A DNA stretch of 64,000 nucleotides from Ralstonia pickettii (GTDB lineage Bacteria > Pseudomonadota > Gammaproteobacteria > Burkholderiales > Burkholderiaceae), in NCBI RefSeq assembly GCF_016466415.2, contig NZ_CP066772.2, positions 1,054,001 to 1,118,000 of the forward strand, in the 5' to 3' direction. The notes below the pieces were generated by a model. The model worked only from the letters and a program-made list of their open reading frames with translations. It was not told the DNA's origin and did not search any database. This document shows positions 19,976 to 30,158 of the stretch, one piece after another. Made by a program: the position numbers and the translations under genes. How positions within the stretch are numbered: the first letter of the stretch is position 1; the number at the start of each line of letters is the position of its first letter.

Positions 19976-20034
19976 AATCCACGTTGCATCTCATGAAATA
20001 AGGCGAAACGCCGGAACGGACCACGGAAGGAAAA

Positions 20035-20487
20035 ATGAACGCGATCGACGCCCTGGACCAACGCATTCTTGACGTCCTGCTGACCGATTCCCGCATCTCG
20101 CTCAAGCAACTCGCCGAGCAGGTGGGGCTGTCGTCCCCCAGCGTGTCGGAGCGCCTGCGCCGGCTGGAAGAGCGCGGCGTGATCCGGCATTACACCGTCG
20201 ACATTGACCCGGCATCGCTGGGTTACACGCTGCAGGCCATCGTCCGGGTGCGGCCCATGCCGGGCAAGCTGCATATCGTGCAGCAGCTGATCGAAGAGAT
20301 TCCGGAGATTGGCGAATGCGACAAGGTGACGGGCGAGGATTGCTTCATCGCCCGCCTCTATGTGCGCTCGATCGATCAGCTCGATGAGATTCTCGACCGC
20401 GTGGCCTATCACGCCGAAACCAACACTGCCATCGTCAAGGCGCAGCCAGTGAAGCGGCGCGCGCCGCCGTTTGCCCCCGCTGACTGA
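20035..20487 (+). CDS. Lrp/AsnC family transcriptional regulator
   Basis: A 150-residue Lrp-type regulator. It has an N-terminal helix-turn-helix (LKQLAEQVGLSSPSVSERLR, residues about 24-43) and a C-terminal RAM effector domain with the conserved VTGEDCFIARLYV segment. The start has a strong ribosome-binding site (GGAAGGA). It is divergent from the EamA exporter, its probable target, and convergent with the PLP lyase gene. Confidence 0.92.
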   Translation: MNAIDALDQRILDVLLTDSRISLKQLAEQVGLSSPSVSERLRRLEERGVIRHYTVDIDPASLGYTLQAIVRVRPMPGKLHIVQQLIEEIPEIGECDKVTGEDCFIARLYVRSIDQLDEILDRVAYHAETNTAIVKAQPVKRRAPPFAPAD

Positions 20488-20498
20488 CGTGCCTGCCG

Positions 20499-21677
20499 CT
20501 ATGCGGTGACAGCGGGCTCCTGGATGGCTGCACGCGCCATGGCCTGCCGCAGATCGGCGATCAGGTCTTCTGGCGCCTCCAGCCCGACGTTGAGCCGCAC
20601 CAGGCGACCTCGATAGTGATGATTCGGCCGCGCCAGATCCGGATAGGGCATCACCAGGCTGCTCGTGCCGCCCCAGCTCATGCCGATCCGGAACATGCGC
20701 AGCGCATCGATGAACGCGCTGACCTGCTCGGCCGAAACGCTTTCCTGAAACACCACTGAAAACACGCTCGTTGCGCCGGTAAAGTCGCGCTTCCAGAGTT
20801 CGTGACCGGGGCATGACGGCAGCGCCGGATGCAGCACAGTGGCAACGCAATCCTGCAGATGAAGCCAGCGCGCCACCGCCAGCGTGGAGGCTTGCAGACG
20901 CTCAAGGCGCAGCGCGAGCGTTTGCAGACCACGCAGCGCCAGGCTGCAATCGTCGGGCGAGGCGCCCATGCCCAGGTCGGCAAACACGCTGCCCACCCGC
21001 TCGAACATTGCCTCCGAATTGACTGAGACCGAGCCGAGCAGGAGGTCGCTGTGACCGCCGACATATTTGGTCAGGGCTTGCATGCTGATGTCTACGCCGT
21101 GCGCGAAGGCGTCGAAGTACACGCCGGCCGTGTACGTGTTGTCGAGCGCTACCGGCACGCCGCGCGCATGCGCCGCGGCCACGATTGCCGGCACGTCCTG
21201 CACCTCCATCGTGACCGAGCCGGGGCTTTCAGTCCAAACAAGTGTGGTGTTCGGACGGAGGAGCCCCTCAATGCCCGCGCCGATGAGCGGGTCATACGTT
21301 TCCACTTCGATGCCCATGCGTTTGAGCAGGCCGGCAGCCATGCTTCGGCTGGGCCCGTACGCGCTCAACGGCACCAGTGCGTGGCTGCCGGCGCCGCAGC
21401 ACGCCAGGTAGATGAGCGCGATAGCAGCCTGCCCGCCTGGCACGATAAAGCTGTGGCGGGCGCGTTCCATTTGCGCAATCCGTGCGCCGAGTTCTACGGC
21501 GGTCGGTGTGCCGTAGAGGCCGTAGGTATAGCCGTGCTGCGCGTGGCGCCAGTCGTCCACGACCTGCGCCGCGTTGTCGAAGAGCACGGTCGAACCACGG
21601 TAGACGGGTGTCACCAGCGATCGGAAGCCGCCCGGGGCAAGTGTTTCCGCGCTGACGAGCTGGGATTGCCAATGCAT
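20499..21677 (-). CDS. Cys/Met metabolism PLP-dependent enzyme (cystathionine beta-lyase-like)
   Basis: A 392-residue PLP enzyme of the Cys/Met metabolism family, close to MetC-type cystathionine beta-lyase. The Schiff-base lysine is Lys204 in SMQALTKYVGGHSD, and the PLP-binding segments PGGQAAIALIYLA and VALDNTYTAGVYF are present. The reaction would be beta- or gamma-elimination of sulfur amino acids to give ammonia, a keto acid and a thiol. It is divergent from a second Lrp/AsnC-type gene, the likely regulator. I cannot separate cystathionine beta-lyase from cysteine desulfhydrase activity on sequence alone. Confidence 0.88.
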   Translation of the reverse strand: MHWQSQLVSAETLAPGGFRSLVTPVYRGSTVLFDNAAQVVDDWRHAQHGYTYGLYGTPTAVELGARIAQMERARHSFIVPGGQAAIALIYLACCGAGSHALVPLSAYGPSRSMAAGLLKRMGIEVETYDPLIGAGIEGLLRPNTTLVWTESPGSVTMEVQDVPAIVAAAHARGVPVALDNTYTAGVYFDAFAHGVDISMQALTKYVGGHSDLLLGSVSVNSEAMFERVGSVFADLGMGASPDDCSLALRGLQTLALRLERLQASTLAVARWLHLQDCVATVLHPALPSCPGHELWKRDFTGATSVFSVVFQESVSAEQVSAFIDALRMFRIGMSWGGTSSLVMPYPDLARPNHHYRGRLVRLNVGLEAPEDLIADLRQAMARAAIQEPAVTA

Positions 21678-21722
21678 AGGATGCGCCTCCGTGAGCGATG
21701 ATGACGAAATCCTATGTCACGC

Positions 21723-21773
21723 GCGAGAAGCAATTTCCGCTATTCTGCCCAGCCAGACGCAAAAATTTCTCGC
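21723..21773. promoter_or_regulatory. Inverted repeat in PLP-lyase/Lrp divergent promoter
   Basis: GCGAGAA (21723-21729) and TTCTCGC (21767-21773) form a perfect inverted repeat spaced by 37 bases, with AATTT and AAATTT beside the arms. The 109-base region separates two divergent genes, so this is a candidate two-site operator for the Lrp-family product at 21787. Unproven. Confidence 0.4.
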
Positions 21774-21786
21774 CCAAAGTCCGGCC

Positions 21787-22263
21787 ATGGCCTCTCAGAA
21801 ATCGCTCGAACTCGACGCCTTCGACATCGCCATCCTCAACGCCGTGCAGCGGTGCTACACCACGCCGCTGCGCGTGATCGGCGAGGAAGTCAATCTATCG
21901 ACCGCCGCGGTGCAGCGGCGCATCAAGCGAATGGAGGAGGCCGGTGTCATCGTCGGCAACGTGGCCGTGGTGGACCCTGAGCGGGTCGGCAAACCCATCA
22001 CCGTGATTGTCGAGGTGCACGCCGAGCGCACCAATACCGCGGCCGTGGCGGCGCTCAAAAAAGCACTCTCCGGCCCCGAGGTGCAGCAGTGCTACTACGT
22101 GACGGGCGAGGCGGACTTCGTCCTCATTCTGAACGTGGCCACGATGACCGAATACGAAGCCCTCGCTCGACGCCTGTTCGACGACAACGACAATATCAAG
22201 TGGTATCACACGGCCGTGGTGCTCAACCGCGTGAAGGTGGGGCTCGAAGTGCCGCTGGGCTAG
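21787..22263 (+). CDS. Lrp/AsnC family transcriptional regulator
   Basis: A 158-residue regulator. The helix-turn-helix covers about residues 27-50 (VIGEEVNLSTAAVQRRIKRM) and is followed by a RAM domain (VTGEADFVLILNV). The ATG at 21787 gives the usual Lrp N-terminus; longer in-frame starts would run into the promoter shared with the PLP lyase. It is a paralogue of the regulator at 20035 but clearly a different protein, with its own divergent target. Confidence 0.9.
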   Translation: MASQKSLELDAFDIAILNAVQRCYTTPLRVIGEEVNLSTAAVQRRIKRMEEAGVIVGNVAVVDPERVGKPITVIVEVHAERTNTAAVAALKKALSGPEVQQCYYVTGEADFVLILNVATMTEYEALARRLFDDNDNIKWYHTAVVLNRVKVGLEVPLG

Positions 22264-22407
22264 CGACGCGTGCCGTTCCACCGCCTGCACAATGCGTCAA
22301 TACGGGGATGAGGCTATAGTGCCGCAGCGCTGTGCCTGATAAGGTTCGCGCGCCATAACTCGTACGCTGGCACGACCGGCGTCCTTGAAGGTACCAAAGG
22401 AGCTCCT

Positions 22408-24138
22408 ATGCAGAATCCAAGAACAGGCATGCGGTGGATCGCCGCCGCAATCGCATCGATCAGCATCACGACCGTCGCACACGCGGCATCCGTCGCCCCC
22501 GTGGCCTCAGAGAACGGCATGGTCGTCGCGGCACAGCACCTGGCCAGCAAGGTCGGCGTGGAAGTGCTCAAGCGCGGCGGCAATGCTGTCGACGCGGCAG
22601 TGGCTGTGGGCTACGCGCTGGCCGTGGTCTATCCGGCAGCCGGCAACCTGGGCGGCGGTGGTTTCATGACCATCCAGCTGGCCGATGGCCGCAAGACCTT
22701 CCTCGACTTCCGTGAAGTCGCCCCGAAGGCCGCCACCGCCAACATGTATCTCGACAAGGACGGTAACGTCATCAAGGGCGCGTCCACCAAGGGACACCTG
22801 GCTGTCGGTGTGCCCGGCACCGTGTCGGGCATGGAATACGCCCGCGAAAAATACGGCACCATGCAACGCGCTGCACTGATCGCGCCGGCCATCACGCTGG
22901 CCGACAAGGGCTTCGTCCTCGATCAGGGCGACGTCGACATGCTGCACACCTCCACCAAGGACTTTCAGGAAGACGCCGCATCGGGCGCGATCTTCCTGAA
23001 CAAGGGGCAGCCCTTCCAGGTGGGCGAGAAGCTGGTTCAGCACGATCTGGCCAAGACGCTGCGTGAGATCAGCAAACATGGCACCGACGGCTTCTACAAG
23101 GGCTGGGTCGGGCAGGCCATTGCTGCATCGAGCAAGGCCGGCGGTGGCCTGATCACGCAAGATGATCTCGTCAGCTACAAGACGCGCGAGCTGGCGCCGG
23201 TCGAGTGCGACTACCGTGGTTATCACGTGGTGTCGGCACCGCCTCCTAGTTCGGGCGGCGTGATCATCTGCAAAATGCTGAACATTCTGGAAGGCTATCC
23301 GCTCAAGGATTTGGGCTGGCATTCAGCGCAGGCCACGCACTACCAGATCGAAGCCATGCGCCACGCCTATGTGGACCGCAACAGCTACCTGGGCGATCCG
23401 GATTTCGTGAAGAACCCGCTGGACCGTCTGCTGAGCAAGGACTACGCGGCCAAGATCCGCGCCGTGATCGACCCGAAGAAGGCGGGCGTGTCGAAGGACA
23501 TCAAGCCGGGCGTCGAGCCGCATGAAGGCAGCAACACGACGCACTACTCGATTGCCGACAAGTACGGCAACGCGGTGTCGGTCACGTACACGCTCAACGA
23601 CTGGTTTGGCGCGAAGGTGACGGCCGCCAAGACGGGCGTGATCCTGAACGACGAGATGGACGACTTCACGGCCAAGGTCGGCGTGCCGAATCTGTACGGC
23701 CTGGTGCAGGGTGAAGCCAACTCGATCGCCCCGGGCAAGCGTCCGCTGTCGTCGATGAGCCCGACCATCGTCACCAAGGACGGCAAGCCCGTCATGGTGG
23801 TGGGCACGCCGGGCGGCAGCCGCATCATCACGGCCGTCATGCTGACCATGATCAACGCGATCGACTACGGCATGAACGTGCAGGAAGCCGTCGACATGCC
23901 GCGCTTCCATCAGCAATGGCTGCCGGACGTGACCAACGTCGAGGCGTATGCGCTGTCCGAAGATACGCGCAAGATCCTGACGTCGATGGGCCACAACCTT
24001 GGCGCGCCGCAGCCGGCCAACCACTTGGCGGCGATCATCGTCGGGGCGCCGTCGCTGGGTGGCAAGCCGATTGGCAACAACCGGTTCTATGGCGCGAATG
24101 ATCCGCGTCGCAACACGGGGCTGGCAGCCGGTTATTGA
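22408..24138 (+). CDS. ggt: Gamma-glutamyltransferase (glutathione hydrolase)
   Basis: A 576-residue periplasmic Ntn-hydrolase that cleaves the gamma-glutamyl bond of glutathione and transfers the glutamyl group to water or amino acids. It has an N-terminal signal peptide (about residues 1-27). The autocatalytic cleavage site and nucleophile Thr377 lie in GSNTTHYSIADKYGN, giving a 200-residue small subunit. Substrate-pocket motifs NLGGGGFM and PGKRPLSSMSPT are intact. An AGGAG ribosome-binding site precedes the ATG. The gene has its own terminator. Neighbouring sulfur amino-acid genes fit a role in cysteine recovery. Confidence 0.95.
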   Translation: MQNPRTGMRWIAAAIASISITTVAHAASVAPVASENGMVVAAQHLASKVGVEVLKRGGNAVDAAVAVGYALAVVYPAAGNLGGGGFMTIQLADGRKTFLDFREVAPKAATANMYLDKDGNVIKGASTKGHLAVGVPGTVSGMEYAREKYGTMQRAALIAPAITLADKGFVLDQGDVDMLHTSTKDFQEDAASGAIFLNKGQPFQVGEKLVQHDLAKTLREISKHGTDGFYKGWVGQAIAASSKAGGGLITQDDLVSYKTRELAPVECDYRGYHVVSAPPPSSGGVIICKMLNILEGYPLKDLGWHSAQATHYQIEAMRHAYVDRNSYLGDPDFVKNPLDRLLSKDYAAKIRAVIDPKKAGVSKDIKPGVEPHEGSNTTHYSIADKYGNAVSVTYTLNDWFGAKVTAAKTGVILNDEMDDFTAKVGVPNLYGLVQGEANSIAPGKRPLSSMSPTIVTKDGKPVMVVGTPGGSRIITAVMLTMINAIDYGMNVQEAVDMPRFHQQWLPDVTNVEAYALSEDTRKILTSMGHNLGAPQPANHLAAIIVGAPSLGGKPIGNNRFYGANDPRRNTGLAAGY

Positions 24139-24169
24139 TCGGCATTGCAGCACCCGCAGCACGAAAACA

Positions 24170-24195
24170 GCCCGCCGAAACTTGGCGGGCTTTTT
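24170..24195 (+). terminator. Rho-independent terminator of ggt
   Basis: A perfect 7-bp stem (GCCCGCC pairing with GGCGGGC) with a 7-base loop is followed by TTTTTC, 32 bases after the ggt stop. It also separates ggt from the convergent hppD gene. Confidence 0.9.
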
Positions 24196-24214
24196 CTTTG
24201 CGGCGTTTACCGGA

Positions 24215-25288
24215 TCAGGCTGCCGCGGTCAGCACCGGCAGGTTGCCTTCGCCAAAGCCGTGGTGCCCGCGCCGCTGCACGATCTCGAAGAAGATCTCGC
24301 CCGGATGGCGCTTGACGAAGGTTTGCAGGAACAGTTTGGGTGCGCCGTCGACGATTTCGCCGTCGACCAGGATGCCGTATCGGCGCAGGGCTTGCAGATC
24401 CAATCCGTGACCAGGCAGGCGCGCGTCGACGGTGTCGTAATAGTGCGCGGGCGGCTCGACGAAAGTGAGGCCGTTGGCGGCGAGCGATGTGGCTGTGCGC
24501 AGGATGTCGTCGGTGGCCAGCGCAATGTGCTGCACGCCTTCGCCGGGATGGTCGGGCAGGTAGGCGTGCATGAGGTGCGCGCGGTGCGTCCCTTCTTCAT
24601 AGAGCGGAATCCGGATCATGCGGCACGACGACACCATCACGCGAGAATCGGCCGCGACGTGCCAGTTGGCGTGCAGTTCGTGGATTTCGCTGAAGCCGAG
24701 CTGGTTGCGGTAGAAGTCGATCCAGTCCTGCAAGCGCCCTGGGCCGACGGTTTGCGTGAGGTGGTCGACACGCGCCAGTCCGACGCCTGCGTGGTGCCAG
24801 TCCTCATGCGCGGTCGCAGTGTCCAGCGGCCGGAAGTCGATGTCGTAGATGGAGATGTCGCCCAGGCCACCTTTGGCACCGTGCTTGCCGCGCCAGCGGT
24901 CGACAAAATAAAGGTGCGTATCGCCCACGCCCTGGATGGCCGGGATCACCAGTTCGCTCGGGCCGATGGGCTCGGCCTCGGCCGGCCATGCCCCCAGTTC
25001 GACGGCGCGGTCGTAGGCGCGCTGGGCATCGTCGACGCGGATGCCGATGGCGCAGATGCCCACGCCGTATTCTTCGGCCCAACGGTGCGCGAACGAATCG
25101 GCTTCCGCGTTGACGAGGAAGTTCATGTCGCCTTGCCGATACAGCGTGACGTCCTTGCTCACATGCCGCGCGATGGCCTTGAAACCCAGCGATGCGAACA
25201 CCTGGCCGAGCGCGGCGGGCGTTTGCGTGGCGAACTCAATGAACTCCAAGCCGGCGGTCTTGAACGGCAGGTCGGCGTTGCGGCTCAT
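24215..25288 (-). CDS. hppD: 4-hydroxyphenylpyruvate dioxygenase
   Basis: A 357-residue non-heme iron dioxygenase of tyrosine degradation, converting 4-hydroxyphenylpyruvate to homogentisate. Two vicinal-oxygen-chelate domains are visible. The iron ligands are expected in RVDHLTQ (His), GVQHIAL (His) and IFFEIVQR (Glu), and the C-terminal GFGEGN segment that closes the active site is present. Length is normal for bacterial HPPD. A second HPPD-like domain occurs in the QuiC-type protein at 33368, which has a different role. No homogentisate pathway genes are beside it. Confidence 0.9.
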   Translation of the reverse strand: MSRNADLPFKTAGLEFIEFATQTPAALGQVFASLGFKAIARHVSKDVTLYRQGDMNFLVNAEADSFAHRWAEEYGVGICAIGIRVDDAQRAYDRAVELGAWPAEAEPIGPSELVIPAIQGVGDTHLYFVDRWRGKHGAKGGLGDISIYDIDFRPLDTATAHEDWHHAGVGLARVDHLTQTVGPGRLQDWIDFYRNQLGFSEIHELHANWHVAADSRVMVSSCRMIRIPLYEEGTHRAHLMHAYLPDHPGEGVQHIALATDDILRTATSLAANGLTFVEPPAHYYDTVDARLPGHGLDLQALRRYGILVDGEIVDGAPKLFLQTFVKRHPGEIFFEIVQRRGHHGFGEGNLPVLTAAA

Positions 25289-25369
25289 GGTCGAACTCCT
25301 GTGGCTGAGGCAAAGAATGAGGACCCCGCATTGTGTACCACGCAGGTGGCGATGCGCACCCCACAGTTG

Positions 25370-26560
25370 CTATGCGGCAGCCCTTTGTGCATTCGGCTGA
25401 TGCTGCAGCTTTGGCAGCCAGAGAAATGCGATGGTCGCCAGCACGGCGCCGGCAGGCATCATGGGCGCCACCATGGGCCAGGCGCCGAGGCTGTGCGAGG
25501 CGTCGTCAAACGCGGCTGCGGTCTGCCCCAGGCAGAAGGCCGCCAGCATCATGATGAAGCCCGACCAAGACACGGCACGCCCCGCGAGATGCGGCAGCTC
25601 GCCTACTGCGCCTGCCTGGCCGCAAGGCTGGTGAATGCCATGGCCCATGCAATAGATTGCGTGCCCGATCAGCAGCGGCCACGCGTGTCCCGGAAGCAGC
25701 CAGCAGCCCAGCGCCTGGATGCACGCGCCGGCGACGCTGAGCGTTGCGCCTTGCTGTACCGTCCGCACAAGGCTTTGGCGACGCAGCAGGCGTCGGCATC
25801 CTGTCGTGCTGAGGATATAGACGAGCGAGCCGCCGGCCGGTATCCAGCCATAAAGCTCCGGTGATAGGCCGAGGTATGCGATGTAGACCATCGGCGAAAG
25901 CAGGAGGAAGCAGAAGATGCCGGCATAGGTGGCGGCTGCGAGCAAACCCCAGGCGCGAAAATCCGCGCTCGAAAAAATTGCCCGCACGCTGCCCGCCTGC
26001 GCCGGTGTCTCGTGCCGGGTTTCGGCAAAGCCGTACCAGCACATCGCCCACAGCACGATTGCATAAAAGCTCATGCCCACCAGCACCCAACGCCAACCGG
26101 CGTGTTGTGCGACGAAGGCCCCCAGAATCGGTGCCATCAACGCCACGAAACCGAGCCCAGTGAGGCCGCGCGCCATAACGTGCGGACCATCGCGTGCCGG
26201 GTGCAGATCGCGTACGGCAGCACGTGCGCACACCAGGATCGCGGCCATCGAGAAACCCTGGAGGGCGCGTGCCGCGGTCAGCATCGAAGCGGTTGTCGCC
26301 AGCGCGCCGGCCAGGGCAGCCAGGGCATAGCACGCGAGCCCGATCAGCAGCACTTGGCGCCGGCCAAAACGATCGGCCAGGCTGCCCATCGGGAGTTGCC
26401 CGATGCCAAAGGCCAGCGCGAAGACCGTGAGGCTCGTGCTGGCCGATCCCAGTGTCTGGGCAATCGCTGGCAGGGCGGGGAGGTAGCTGTCGGTCGCAAC
26501 CGGCTGTGCCGATAGCAACAGCGGCAGCAACAGGGCAAAGCTCAAAGGGCGACGCGTCAT
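25370..26560 (-). CDS. MFS transporter, Bcr/CflA-type
   Basis: A 396-residue twelve-segment major-facilitator efflux protein of the Bcr/CflA drug-resistance group. It has the DSYLPALPAIAQTLG start region and the MFS motif A GSLADRFGRRQ at about residues 60-70. The ATG at 26560 follows the shikimate dehydrogenase stop by 4 bases, so it is the third gene of the minus-strand operon (MHS transporter, aroE-like, this gene). Its role beside shikimate metabolism is unclear; export of an aromatic intermediate is possible. Confidence 0.85.
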   Translation of the reverse strand: MTRRPLSFALLLPLLLSAQPVATDSYLPALPAIAQTLGSASTSLTVFALAFGIGQLPMGSLADRFGRRQVLLIGLACYALAALAGALATTASMLTAARALQGFSMAAILVCARAAVRDLHPARDGPHVMARGLTGLGFVALMAPILGAFVAQHAGWRWVLVGMSFYAIVLWAMCWYGFAETRHETPAQAGSVRAIFSSADFRAWGLLAAATYAGIFCFLLLSPMVYIAYLGLSPELYGWIPAGGSLVYILSTTGCRRLLRRQSLVRTVQQGATLSVAGACIQALGCWLLPGHAWPLLIGHAIYCMGHGIHQPCGQAGAVGELPHLAGRAVSWSGFIMMLAAFCLGQTAAAFDDASHSLGAWPMVAPMMPAGAVLATIAFLWLPKLQHQPNAQRAAA

Positions 26561-26564
26561 CGGG

Positions 26565-27398
26565 TCAGTAGGCGATGGCTGCACTGCGCCGCAGTTCCTC
26601 TGCTGTGGCGGTGCCGAAGCCGAAGAACTCCAGATACGCGGGAATCATCTCGAAGAGCATGTCGGTGCCGACCTGGACGTCGCAGCCCTTGTCGAGCGCC
26701 GCACGCAACAGCGGCGTGTATTCGGATTTCATGACGACCTCGCCGACAAAGCAGCTCGGCGCAATGCGTGCCACGTCGAAGGGCAGCGGATCGTCTTCCT
26801 TCATGCCAACCGGCGTGGCGTTGACGACCACATCGAAGCCATCCGGATCATTCGATCCCGTGCGCACCACCAGCGCGGGGTAGTGCTCAAGTAGACGTCG
26901 GCCGAGCGCTTCGGCGGATTCAGCGCGCGTGTCGTACAGGGCCAGCTCGCTCACCCCCGCCGCCGCCAGCGACGCCGCAATTGCCGAACCGACACCGCCG
27001 GCCCCCGAAAGCAATACGCGCGCGCCTTTGAGCTGACGCCCTTTGCGCAGCACGCCGCGCACGAAGCCTGCACCGTCGAACTGGTCGCCGAGCAACGTTC
27101 CGTCATCGCGCTTGAGCACGGCATTGCAGGCGCCCGCGATGCGCACGGCGGGCGTGACTTCATCGACCAGTTCCACCGTGGTGACCTTGTGCGGCATGGT
27201 GATCAGCGCGCCGCGCAGGTTGGTGAAACGGCAAATCGATTCGAAGCTCTGCGCGTAATCCTCCGCCTTGACCCCCATCGGCACCACAACGGCATCGATG
27301 TCTTTTTGCTCGAACCAGGGGTTGTAGATCATCGGTGACTTGAACGTCTCGGTCGGGTAGCCGATGTGGGCGATGAGGGTGGTTTTTCCAGAAATCAT
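26565..27398 (-). CDS. Shikimate dehydrogenase family protein (catabolic AroE-like)
   Basis: A 277-residue NAD(P)-dependent oxidoreductase interconverting shikimate (or quinate) and the 3-dehydro form. The catalytic lysine lies in the MPHK motif and the partner aspartate in DQFDGAG. The Rossmann glycine motif is GAGGVGSA (about residues 131-138). The N-terminus has IGYPTETFKSP in place of the common biosynthetic SxS pocket signature, suggesting a catabolic paralogue. It lies between an MHS-type transporter and a Bcr/CflA transporter in one operon, near a 3-dehydroshikimate dehydratase. Confidence 0.88.
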   Translation of the reverse strand: MISGKTTLIAHIGYPTETFKSPMIYNPWFEQKDIDAVVVPMGVKAEDYAQSFESICRFTNLRGALITMPHKVTTVELVDEVTPAVRIAGACNAVLKRDDGTLLGDQFDGAGFVRGVLRKGRQLKGARVLLSGAGGVGSAIAASLAAAGVSELALYDTRAESAEALGRRLLEHYPALVVRTGSNDPDGFDVVVNATPVGMKEDDPLPFDVARIAPSCFVGEVVMKSEYTPLLRAALDKGCDVQVGTDMLFEMIPAYLEFFGFGTATAEELRRSAAIAY

Positions 27399-27416
27399 GG
27401 TTCAGGTGTGCGTGTT

Positions 27417-28802
<1,386 letters not shown>

Positions 28803-28933
28803 GGTTGTCTCCGGTTTTATCTGTGCGGCCTGTCGAGCGATTCGTTCGATGAAGGGCCGTCTGTGCACGCAACGCAGCGTAGTCCGCTGCAGCGGTGTGG
28901 CACAAGCGAAGAACGCCTGAGGGCGGTCGATCA

Positions 28934-28960
28934 TCGCACGAGTTTGTGCGAAAAACGCAC
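28934..28960. promoter_or_regulatory. Inverted repeat TCGCAC-N6-GTGCGA plus third half-site, shikimate operon promoter
   Basis: TCGCAC (28934-28939) and GTGCGA (28946-28951) form a perfect inverted repeat, followed by a third GCAC at 28957. The 316-base region (28803-29118) lies between the divergent MHS transporter and LysR genes, and this is its clearest structure. Three spaced half-sites are reminiscent of IclR/PcaU-type operators, and a related pair occurs upstream of iclR/quiC at 33265. Which regulator binds is unknown. Confidence 0.45.
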
Positions 28961-29118
28961 GGCTCGAGGGTTTTTCCGAAGGAAATGTCTGGGTAGTCGC
29001 TGTTACAACGTGAGGTATCCCCACTTCGCAGGTGACCGCGTCCTGTGCAATGGCAATGCACCGGCCACACAGGGAGAACCCGTCGGATACGCTGCGGGGG
29101 CACGAGGAGCGGCTTCTC

Positions 29119-30033
29119 ATGAAAGACGATCGATTGCTGGAAATGCGGATCTTCAAGGCTGTGGTTGAAGCCGGTGGATTCACCGCGGCGGCACATGCAC
29201 TCAATGCCAGCCAGCCCTTTGTCAGCCAGACCATCACCCATCTGGAGCGCCGCTTGGGTGTGCAGCTCTTGCATCGCTCCACGCGCAAGCAGCGCTTGAC
29301 CAGTGAGGGCGAACGGTTTCTCGCTTCCTGCCATGACCTGCTTGAAGCCGTTGAGCAGGCCGAAGCTCAGATTCGCGCAACCGAGCCCACGGGAGACTTG
29401 CGTGTCAGCGTCCCCCAGGCATTCGGCATCGATCAGATTGTTCCGGCGTTACCTGGTTTCCTTTCGACCTATCCGAAGTTGACGGTTCGGTTTTCGTTGT
29501 CTGATTCGCTCGTCAATCTGATCGAGGACAACTTCGATGTGGCGGTGCGGATGGGGCGCCTGCAGGACTCGTCGCTACGCAGCCGAAAGCTTTGTGAGTT
29601 GCAGCGTATTGTCGTTGCGGCACCTAGCTACCTTGCCCGGCATGGCATGCCAGTGACGCCGCAAGGGCTGGATCGCCATCAGTGCCTGCTCTGGGATGCC
29701 CCGCGGGAGCATTTGAACCAGTGGCCTTTCATGATGAATGGCAAGCCGGAAAAATTTCTGGTGCGGGGCGGATTCCGCAGCACCGATGGCAGCACGCTGT
29801 TCGAGTTGTGCGTGGCTGGCATTGGCATCATGCGGCTGGCCGAACATTTGGCACTGCCGGCCATTCGCAGCGGCAAGCTCGTGCCGCTGCTATCCGATTA
29901 CCAAGCGCAGGACGACACTGCCATTTACGCCGTGTATTTGCCTGAACGCCAGTTAGTGCCGCGTATCCGCGCCTTTGTCGACTACTTTGTCGAGGTGTTC
30001 CGGCAACCACCCTGGCAAAGGCAGGTGCCTTGA
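29119..30033 (+). CDS. LysR-family transcriptional regulator
   Basis: A 304-residue LysR-type regulator. The N-terminal winged helix (AAAHALNASQPFVSQTITHLE, residues about 24-44) is followed by a linker helix and a substrate-binding domain that contains DVAVRMGRLQDSSL, typical of the CrgA/DsdC-like branch. It is divergent from the MHS/AroE operon and upstream of the aldolase/MFS pair on its own strand, so it could control either or both. Effector unknown. Confidence 0.9.
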   Translation: MKDDRLLEMRIFKAVVEAGGFTAAAHALNASQPFVSQTITHLERRLGVQLLHRSTRKQRLTSEGERFLASCHDLLEAVEQAEAQIRATEPTGDLRVSVPQAFGIDQIVPALPGFLSTYPKLTVRFSLSDSLVNLIEDNFDVAVRMGRLQDSSLRSRKLCELQRIVVAAPSYLARHGMPVTPQGLDRHQCLLWDAPREHLNQWPFMMNGKPEKFLVRGGFRSTDGSTLFELCVAGIGIMRLAEHLALPAIRSGKLVPLLSDYQAQDDTAIYAVYLPERQLVPRIRAFVDYFVEVFRQPPWQRQVP

Positions 30034-30051
30034 TGCGCATTTATATGCGGA

Positions 30052-30070
30052 CGCAATAAATCTTATTGCG
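30052..30070. promoter_or_regulatory. Perfect 19-bp palindrome upstream of class II aldolase gene
   Basis: CGCAATAA and TTATTGCG flank ATC, a perfect 8-3-8 dyad located 19 bases after the LysR stop and 88 bases before the aldolase start. It lacks a T-run, so it is not a terminator. The AT-rich, interrupted symmetry fits a LysR-type recognition site for the operon downstream. Confidence 0.55.
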
Positions 30071-30158
30071 GCGCGCGCCTAGATCGGTCGCGGCTGCTGG
30101 ATGAAACTTCGCTTCACCAAGTTTCCGATTCCCACGCCCCCCGTAGATAGGAGCAAGC

